Below are positions 1 through 4,691 of a stretch of 6,082 nucleotides of DNA, one piece after another. The first letter of the stretch is position 1. Each line of letters begins with the position of its first letter. The position numbers were made by a program, and so were the translations under genes. The notes beneath the pieces are model-generated. The model did no database searches, was not told the origin of the DNA, and worked only from the letters and a program-made list of their open reading frames with translations. The stretch comes from Gemmatimonadota bacterium (GTDB taxonomy: Bacteria; Gemmatimonadota; Gemmatimonadetes; Gemmatimonadales; GWC2-71-9). The stretch spans positions 1 through 6,082 of the forward strand of contig QHUQ01000245.1 of assembly GCA_003221985.1 (NCBI GenBank), given 5' to 3'.

Positions 1-2
1 CG

Positions 3-194
3 CTGGAGGCCGGTCCGTGGCGCGAGGAATTGACGATGAGGCCGGGTGAGGAGCGGATGGTGGACATCCCGATACCCAGGGGGCGCTCGGCCGTGCCGCT
101 GCGAGTCACCTCGGCCCGAGGCGCCCGTCCGACGACATTCGAACCCGGCAGCACCGATACGCGGTTTCTCGGCTGCTGGATCGAGACGCGATGA
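3..194 (+). CDS. C-terminal fragment of an unidentified protein (5' end outside window)
   Basis: An open frame enters from the left edge and ends at the TGA in 192-194, giving 63 residues. The fragment is polar, with Pro, Gly, Arg and Thr and alternating hydrophobic residues (for example MVDIPIPRG, then VPLRVTS), and it ends in FLGCWIETR. This pattern suggests a beta-rich extracytoplasmic tail. No catalytic motif is visible and I do not recognise the family with confidence. It could be the soluble C-terminal part of another large membrane glycosyltransferase, because the next gene is one, but that is inference. Its stop overlaps the start of the downstream gene as ATGA, the usual sign of translational coupling, so the two genes are probably in one operon. 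Codon use, with GC-rich third positions, supports real coding. Confidence 0.72.
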   Translation: MEAGPWREELTMRPGEERMVDIPIPRGRSAVPLRVTSARGARPTTFEPGSTDTRFLGCWIETR

Positions 195-1639
195 GCCGCC
201 GGCGAGAGCTCCTCTTCTGCGCCGCCGCCGCAGCGGCGCTGGTGCTTGTCCGGAGCATCGTGCCGACCGTTTATGAAGGCTTCTATTTCGATTCCGATCA
301 GGCCATCGTCGGTCTGATGGCGAAGCGTGCAAGCGCGTTTCAGGAATTTCCGCTGTTCTACAGCGGTCTGAACTACATCCTCGCGGTCGAGGCCTGGATC
401 ATCACTCCGTTCTTCTGGCTGGCGCGTCCATCGGTAGCGGTCATGCGCCTGCCGCTGATTGTGCTGAACGTCCTGGTCGCGGTGTGGCTCGTGGTCGCGA
501 TCAGCCGTCGACTCGGTCTGCGACCGGTGATGGCGTTCATCACCGCTTTACCGTTCATCATCCCGACTCCCGCCACGAGCAACACGCTGCTCGAAGCGGC
601 CGGCGCGTGCGTCGAGCCCTTCGTTTACGTGCTGCTCCTCTGGCACATCCGCAGGCACGCGCTCGCATTCGGCGCTCTCCTGGCGATCGGCTCTCTCCAT
701 CGAGAGTTCGTGATGTTCGCGGTGCCGGCGCTCTTCCTTGCTGAACGGGGCTATCGTTCCTTTTGGTCGGGTGTTGCCCTCAAACACGCCGCGACTGTCG
801 GGCTCGGCGTCGGCCTCGTCTCCATTCTCATCGACGATCTCAAGATGCACCTGACGGGCGGCGCGCTCGCGCTGCAAGCCGCATCGCTGCGCGGGCAGAT
901 GTGCTTCGACGCGGCCTGGGGCTCGCGGCTTCGCTCGCTGCTGACCGAGGCGTTTCCCGCGCTCCTCGGCGGCGTGCCGACGCGGTTGCAGCAGATCAGA
1001 ATGAACACGCCGCTGGTGACCGGCTACGCCGCCGTGGGCTGGCTCGTCCGGGCGGCGCTCATCGCGATGGTGTTACGCATGCTCGTCGCGCATCCGCGCC
1101 AGCGGAACGCCGGACCTGACTCGAGCTTCGGCGCCTACCTGATGTGGGTTGGTGCGCTCACTGCCTGCGTCTATCCGTTGTCGTGCAATGCAATCCTGGG
1201 GCACCCGCCGATTCTGCGGTACCTGACCCTCGGCATCCTGCTGCCGGTTGGCGTCTGCGCGCTGTTTCTGCGCGGCGAGCCCTCGCCGTCGCTGCGTGCA
1301 GCCGTCGCCGGCGTCTTCGTTGCCTGGGCAGCCGTCAACCTGTTCGATCAGGTGCGGCTCATTCGCTCGACCGTCGCCAACCCGCCGCCCAACGAACACC
1401 GTGTCCTCGCTGATTACCTGATCACCCATCGCATCCGCTACGCGCGGGCAACCTATTGGGACGCGTACGTCGTCGACTTTCTGTCCCGCGGGCGGGTCAT
1501 CGTCGCGTCATCGGATCTGATCCGCATCCAGGATTACCAGCGTCAGGTGGACGAACACGCCGCCGAGGAGGTGCTGCTCGAGCGGCTTCCATGCGAAGGC
1601 GGCGAGCGCGTCGCCTCGTGGTGCATCAAAAGGCGTTGA
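191..1639 (+). CDS. GT-C-like polytopic membrane glycosyltransferase (ArnT/PMT-like)
   Basis: A 482-residue inner-membrane protein, probably transferring a sugar from a polyprenyl-phosphate donor on the periplasmic side. Helix 1 (about residues 7-25, Ala/Leu/Val-rich after an MSRRR start) leads into an outer loop with YFDSDQAIVGLMAKR; D34 and D36 sit where GT-C enzymes carry their catalytic or metal-site acidic residues. Conserved-looking later positions are VEPF (E142), LHREF (170-174) and ILRYL (341-345). Many further hydrophobic segments lie between about residues 60 and 385. The last 90 or so residues form a soluble domain that looks alpha/beta and ends in SWCIKRR. The start at 191 is chosen because its ATGA overlap with the upstream stop and its hydrophobic N-terminus fit; no strong Shine-Dalgarno precedes it, consistent with coupling. 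The length is normal to short for the group. Donor and acceptor are unknown. The GT-C fold assignment is fairly secure; the exact family (GT39-like or an unnamed relative) is not. Confidence 0.85.
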   Translation: MSRRRELLFCAAAAAALVLVRSIVPTVYEGFYFDSDQAIVGLMAKRASAFQEFPLFYSGLNYILAVEAWIITPFFWLARPSVAVMRLPLIVLNVLVAVWLVVAISRRLGLRPVMAFITALPFIIPTPATSNTLLEAAGACVEPFVYVLLLWHIRRHALAFGALLAIGSLHREFVMFAVPALFLAERGYRSFWSGVALKHAATVGLGVGLVSILIDDLKMHLTGGALALQAASLRGQMCFDAAWGSRLRSLLTEAFPALLGGVPTRLQQIRMNTPLVTGYAAVGWLVRAALIAMVLRMLVAHPRQRNAGPDSSFGAYLMWVGALTACVYPLSCNAILGHPPILRYLTLGILLPVGVCALFLRGEPSPSLRAAVAGVFVAWAAVNLFDQVRLIRSTVANPPPNEHRVLADYLITHRIRYARATYWDAYVVDFLSRGRVIVASSDLIRIQDYQRQVDEHAAEEVLLERLPCEGGERVASWCIKRR

Positions 1640-1658
1640 GGCCTTGCGCCGCTCAACG
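1634..1658. terminator. Hairpin across both stops of a convergent pair
   Basis: CGTTGAG at 1634-1640 is perfectly complementary to CTCAACG at 1652-1658, with an 11-nt loop. The stem holds the TGA of the plus-strand gene (1637-1639) in its left arm and the stop of the minus-strand gene (1653-1655) in its right arm. Read on the minus strand it is followed by CCTTTTG, a weak U-rich run, so it could end the minus-strand transcript. On the plus strand no T-run follows. A bidirectional or attenuating terminator is plausible; the stem is short and no transcript evidence exists here. Confidence 0.35.
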
Positions 1659-2843
1659 AGGCCTGTAACTTCCCCCAAACGGCATGAGCACGACGTTCGA
1701 CCGCTCTTTGACGATCACATTCCCGCTATCGCGCAAGTTACCCGCCCCGACGTAGATGCCGACCGTTTCACCCGCGGCAGGCTGATACCTCAGCAGGCGT
1801 CCCCACCGACCGTCGTACCACCAATCGATTCCGATGTTTGACGGCAGACCGGAGGCGTCCAAGTCGCGGCCATACCAGAACTGGATGGTGGCCGAACAGT
1901 ACCAGTGATCATCGATCCTGACACACATCCCCAGCGTGTACTGAAGGGATCCGGTGCCAAAGCCCACATCGGGCCAACGGCCCGGTCCCGTTCTCTTGTC
2001 GAAGTCAACGAGAATCGCGTTGGGCGTGAAATCGATGCTTGTGATCGCCGCCGTCTCAGCCCAGCTCGCGAAGTCGGACGGGTTGTTGATGATTGTTGCC
2101 TGCGCCAGGCTGAACGGCTGGACCTTGAACTGTCCCGTGGTGGAGAAGGGGCTGCTGACCGCGTTCGATGGATCGGTTGCGATCACACGCCAGAAGTAAG
2201 TCTTTTCCAGGAGCTTGATCGTCACGTCATGAGGGGTGTATGGCAGGTCGCTCCGTTCGGCAACCGTTACGCTGTAGACAAGGGGGCTGAAGGACGCCAC
2301 CTCGGAGATTTCAAAGCGATAGAACAGCTGGCCGGCCGGACCGGTCCGTTGGACCGTATTCACAGTGATCGTCGGTTGCTCGCCGACCGTGGCGTTGGGC
2401 TGGGGATCGCCGAGCACCGGCTGCTGCAGAATCACCTCGGGGCCGATCGCGAAACTGCCGGGTGCGGTGTAGGGACCGGCGAGGCTTCCGCTTACTGCGC
2501 GTGCGCGCCAGAAATAGGTCCTGGCCGCGCCGATCTTGTCGATCCTCAGCACCGTCTGATTGCCGGCGCCCGCAGGCACGCCGTCCTTCGTGTAGACCTT
2601 GTTGGCAAAACCAATGTCGGTGGCCACTTCGAATGTATAAGTCAGCGCCGTGGTGCCGGTCGTGACCGCGTTCCTGATCGTCAGCGCGAGCGGCTGCTCG
2701 CTGTTCTTGAACTGCTGGTTGATCGTCGGCGTCGTCAACTGCGGCGACGTCAGCGTGATGCCTGTCGTTGCGTCCGTGACCGACTCGGTCTCGGCCGAGG
2801 AGACGAGATCTGACGGCCGTGTCGCAAGTAAAAAGCAAAACAA
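1653..2843 (-). CDS. Secreted-type protein with two Fn3-like repeats; N-terminus apparently frameshifted
   Basis: The open frame gives 396 residues from a TTG, the only usual start codon available after an in-frame stop at 2856-2858. Two fibronectin-III/Ig-like repeats are clear: about residues 30-134 and 135-242. Each carries a YTFEVA or YRFEIS strand and a TYFWRARAV or TYFWRVIAT strand. The C-terminal domain (about 243-396) is distinct, with SIDFTPNAILVDFDKRTGPG, a Cys pair (C307 and C316) that may form a disulfide, many Trp/Tyr residues, and VGIYVGAGNLR near the end. No enzyme motif is seen; a binding or surface role is possible. The TTG start lacks a basic n-region and a ribosome binding site. 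A much better signal peptide (MSRFILVLL) begins at GTG 2859 in another frame, and removing one T from the run at 2830-2834 joins the two. The true gene therefore probably spans 1653-2859 with a one-base disruption. The mature product would be exported. Function is unknown. Confidence 0.82.
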   Translation of the reverse strand: MFCFLLATRPSDLVSSAETESVTDATTGITLTSPQLTTPTINQQFKNSEQPLALTIRNAVTTGTTALTYTFEVATDIGFANKVYTKDGVPAGAGNQTVLRIDKIGAARTYFWRARAVSGSLAGPYTAPGSFAIGPEVILQQPVLGDPQPNATVGEQPTITVNTVQRTGPAGQLFYRFEISEVASFSPLVYSVTVAERSDLPYTPHDVTIKLLEKTYFWRVIATDPSNAVSSPFSTTGQFKVQPFSLAQATIINNPSDFASWAETAAITSIDFTPNAILVDFDKRTGPGRWPDVGFGTGSLQYTLGMCVRIDDHWYCSATIQFWYGRDLDASGLPSNIGIDWWYDGRWGRLLRYQPAAGETVGIYVGAGNLRDSGNVIVKERSNVVLMPFGGSYRPR

Positions 2844-2856
2844 GTATAAACCGACT

Positions 2857-2867
2857 CACAGTTCTCC
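2857..2867 (-). promoter_or_regulatory. Ribosome binding site and GTG start of the displaced signal peptide
   Basis: On the minus strand GGAGAA (2867-2862) lies 4 nt (counting from GGAG) before GTG at 2859-2857. Translation from this GTG gives MSRFILVLLFTC, a basic start plus a hydrophobic core, before leaving the frame of the Fn3 protein. The nearby TTG at 2843, which opens the long frame, has no such site. This supports 2859 as the original start of the Fn3-repeat gene. Confidence 0.5.
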
Positions 2868-2944
2868 GGCTCTGCCCTGATCGTACCGCCGACCTGTTGA
2901 TGAAATGTCATCCGCGCCCGGTGCCTCGATTCTCTTTGCAATAC

Positions 2945-2956
2945 CGTCACGTGACG
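2945..2956. repeat. 12-bp perfect palindrome in the gap downstream of the GT2 gene
   Basis: CGTCACGTGACG is its own reverse complement. It lies in the 137-bp stretch between the GT2 stop (2997) and the GTG at 2859, roughly 90 bp upstream of the Fn3-protein start, so it could be an operator for that gene. A 12-bp palindrome is expected about once in a window this size by chance, so support is weak. The rest of the gap shows no convincing terminator or promoter pair. Confidence 0.15.
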
Positions 2957-2996
2957 TGCAGAGTACGCGCTCTGTTCCTGCGGAGACACGGCGGCG

Positions 2997-3968
2997 CTAT
3001 CGTCCGGCCATGACGCGTTCGGCCGGCGGCGTCTGGAGGATTTCCCGGATCGCGTAAATCGGTTTGTTCTGCGACTCGTGATAGGTGCGCGCCTGCAACT
3101 CGGCAAGCAGTCCGAGCGTCACGAGCTGGAAGCCGGCGAGAATGAGCAGGATTCCGAGTAACAGCAGCGGCCGGTTCGCGAGCGACCCGTTCCCGAACTG
3201 CTGCTGGTACGCGAGCCAGCCGCTGATCACGACGCCGGCCAGTCCCATGCTGACGCCAATCAGGCCGAAGATCTGCAGCGGACGCGTCGAATAGCTCAAC
3301 AGGAACTTCACCGTCACCAGATCGAGGATCACCCGGATCGAACGCCCGATGCCGTACTTGGACCGCCCATGCCGTCGCGGACGATGGTTCACGACCACTT
3401 CCTCGATCGACACGCCCTGCTCGCTTGCGATCGCGGGCAGAAACCGGTGCATCTCGCCGTACAGTCTGAGCGGCTTGACAACTTCGGCGCGAAACACCTT
3501 GAGCGAGCAGCCGTAATCGTGCAGCCGGACGCCGGTCGCCATCGAGATCAGGCGGTTCGCGATCGCCGACGGCAGGCGCCGCGAGATGAATGCGTCTTTC
3601 CGGTCCTTGCGCCAGCCGCACACGATGTCGAATCCGCGTTCGATCTTCTCGACCATCGCGGGAATATCGCGGGGGTCGTTCTGCAGATCGCCGTCGGAGG
3701 TGACGATGAGCGCGCCGCGGGCGTGGTCGAACGCCGCCGTGAACGCGGCCGTCTGGCCGAAGTTGCGGCGGAACCGGATCACGCGCAGATGGGAATCGAC
3801 GGCCTGCAGGCGCGCAAGCGTCGCGAAGCTCTCGTCCGTGCTCCCGTCGTCGACGATGATGATTTCGTACGAGCGGCCCCAGGCCGACAGCGTCTGCGTC
3901 AGCTCGCGATGCAGCTCGCCGATCGCTGCGGCCTCGTTTCGGATCGGGATGACGACGCTCAGGTCCAT
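2997..3968 (-). CDS. Polyprenyl-phosphate glycosyltransferase, GT2 family (GtrB/ArnC/DPM1-like)
   Basis: A 323-residue enzyme that should transfer a sugar from a nucleotide donor to a polyprenyl phosphate at the cytoplasmic face of the inner membrane. The GT-A domain (about residues 1-225) shows LSVVIPIRNE at the start, IIVDDGSTDES (D40, D41, D45), FRRNFGQTAAF (66-76), the metal-binding SDGDLQNDP (91-99) and the late motif HRPRRHGRSKYG (195-206). Two membrane helices follow, about 232-254 and 266-290, the usual layout of the GtrB/ArnC class. The start is set at ATG 3968 because MDLSVVIPI is the canonical N-terminus. An in-frame ATG 24 bp further upstream (3992) only adds MTRWPHDQ, encoded by tandem repeat DNA. 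No Shine-Dalgarno precedes the start; the repeat array runs directly into it. It is co-directional with the DedA gene, 112 bp downstream of it. The sugar (hexose, aminoarabinose or other) cannot be told from sequence. Confidence 0.93.
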   Translation of the reverse strand: MDLSVVIPIRNEAAAIGELHRELTQTLSAWGRSYEIIIVDDGSTDESFATLARLQAVDSHLRVIRFRRNFGQTAAFTAAFDHARGALIVTSDGDLQNDPRDIPAMVEKIERGFDIVCGWRKDRKDAFISRRLPSAIANRLISMATGVRLHDYGCSLKVFRAEVVKPLRLYGEMHRFLPAIASEQGVSIEEVVVNHRPRRHGRSKYGIGRSIRVILDLVTVKFLLSYSTRPLQIFGLIGVSMGLAGVVISGWLAYQQQFGNGSLANRPLLLLGILLILAGFQLVTLGLLAELQARTYHESQNKPIYAIREILQTPPAERVMAGR

Positions 3969-4060
3969 CTGGTCATGTGGCCATCTGGTCATCTGGTTAT
4001 TTGGTCATCTCGTTATTGGTTGATTTGGCCGCAATGACCAGATGACCAGATGGCCAGATG
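3969..4060. repeat. 8-bp tandem repeat array that reverses orientation
   Basis: From 3969 the plus strand reads in steps of eight: CTGGTCAT, GTGGCCAT, CTGGTCAT, CTGGTTAT, TTGGTCAT, CTCGTTAT, then two decayed units to 4032. From 4034 the same unit appears reverse-complemented: ATGACCAG, ATGACCAG, ATGGCCAG, ATG. The array fills most of the gap between the DedA and GT2 genes and is AT-richer than its neighbours. Every minus-strand unit holds an ATG, and the GT2 start codon is in register with it. No coding function is credible, since an 8-bp period changes frame each unit. Confidence 0.88.
3974..4060 (-). promoter_or_regulatory. 27-nt inverted arms forming a leader hairpin before the GT2 gene
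   Basis: Bases 3974-4000 match the reverse complement of 4034-4060 at 25 of 27 positions, leaving a 33-nt loop. In the minus-strand transcript the arm nearest the gene ends 5 nt before the GT2 start codon, so the fold would hide or present the initiation region. It could limit read-through from the DedA gene or stabilise mRNA. The pairing is seen directly; any regulatory role is inference. Confidence 0.5.
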
Positions 4061-4069
4061 TACAAATCG

Positions 4070-4075
4070 AGTATA
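4070..4075 (-). promoter_or_regulatory. Possible -10 element (TATACT) upstream of the GT2 gene
   Basis: The minus strand reads TATACT, five of six matches to the sigma-70 -10 consensus, just after the DedA stop. A transcript starting about 7 nt later would carry the full hairpin leader. No good -35 hexamer stands at 16-18 bp, so this may be chance. Confidence 0.2.
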
Positions 4076-4080
4076 CGCGT

Positions 4081-4680
4081 TTATCGGCCCTTCCCGGTCC
4101 GCTCCCTTGTCCGCAGCAGGTACGCGCCGAAGCCGGCCATGAGCACGGCCGCGCCGACGAGCGACACGACGGTGCCGTGCTCGCGCATGTACGCCACCGC
4201 GCGGTCGCCGTACTGGACCGCCAGCAGTCCGAGCGCGACGTAGCGCACGCCTCGTCCGATCGCGATGGCCGTCGCAAGCCTCGACGCGCTGATCCCGATG
4301 GCGCCGGCAAGCAGGACGAAGATCTTGAAAGGCGCCGGCGGCGGCAGGAGGCAGGGCACGAGCACCGCCATCACGCCGTGCCGCCGCAGCGTGGCCATCG
4401 CGCGCTCTGTTTTATCGCCCGTAAAGCGCTTCCTGACGAACGCCTCGCCCCCCTTTCGTCCGAGATAGTGCAGCACGAGACAGCCCGCGATCGACCCCAC
4501 CGCCGCGGCGGCGGCCAACAGGAGCATGCCGGCCGGGTGGCGCGTGACCATCACGACGAGCAGGACGTCGGTGATGCCCGGCAGCGGGAGGAACGACGAA
4601 TCGAGGAAGGCGACGAGGACAAGACCTGGGGCACCGAGCGTCAGCGCGAGCCCGCGGATCCGGCTGACGATTCTCCCCAT
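4081..4680 (-). CDS. DedA/VTT-family inner-membrane protein (YqaA-like)
   Basis: A 199-residue membrane protein of the DedA (VTT, SNARE-associated) superfamily. Visible features in order: a hydrophobic segment with FLDSSFLPLPGITDVLLVVM (25-44), where the acidic residue and prolines fit the first re-entrant loop; a Gly/Ala-rich segment GSIAGCLVLHYLGRKGGE (62-79); the second re-entrant motif VPCLLPPPAPFKIFVLLAGAIGIS (108-131); R143 in IGRGVRYVALG; and a final helix, about 170-188. Length is normal for the family. Some DedA proteins move undecaprenyl phosphate back across the inner membrane; others are tied to membrane potential and drug tolerance. The next gene downstream is a polyprenyl-phosphate sugar transferase, so a lipid-carrier role is attractive but inferred. 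The start at 4680 is the only ATG that keeps the full N-terminal part. There is no Shine-Dalgarno, and a TATAAT lies 14 bp upstream, suggesting a very short leader. The divergent GT-C gene begins 11 bp away. Confidence 0.9.
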   Translation of the reverse strand: MGRIVSRIRGLALTLGAPGLVLVAFLDSSFLPLPGITDVLLVVMVTRHPAGMLLLAAAAAVGSIAGCLVLHYLGRKGGEAFVRKRFTGDKTERAMATLRRHGVMAVLVPCLLPPPAPFKIFVLLAGAIGISASRLATAIAIGRGVRYVALGLLAVQYGDRAVAYMREHGTVVSLVGAAVLMAGFGAYLLRTRERTGKGR

Positions 4681-4691
4681 AGAATGAGCGG

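Noticed and set aside
46..276. A 76-residue plus-strand open frame at the left edge
   Set aside because: Arg/Pro-rich shadow of the partial gene ending at 194 and of the GT-C gene starting at 191, which fit each other with an ATGA overlap.
1905..2813. A 302-residue plus-strand open frame opposite the Fn3-repeat gene
   Set aside because: The product lacks any domain pattern and is charged throughout; the minus strand carries two clear Fn3-like repeats.
2843..2848. TATACT on the minus strand as a -10 box
   Set aside because: It lies inside the probable signal-peptide coding region, has no -35 partner, and would start transcripts downstream of any usable start codon of the Fn3 gene.
3369..4037. 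Plus-strand open frames opposite the GT2 gene
   Set aside because: They are antisense to a gene with unmistakable GT2 motifs, and their C-terminal parts are translated 8-bp repeat DNA.
3969..4060. CRISPR array
   Set aside because: Units are 8 bp, contiguous and without spacers; the structure is a simple tandem repeat with an orientation switch.
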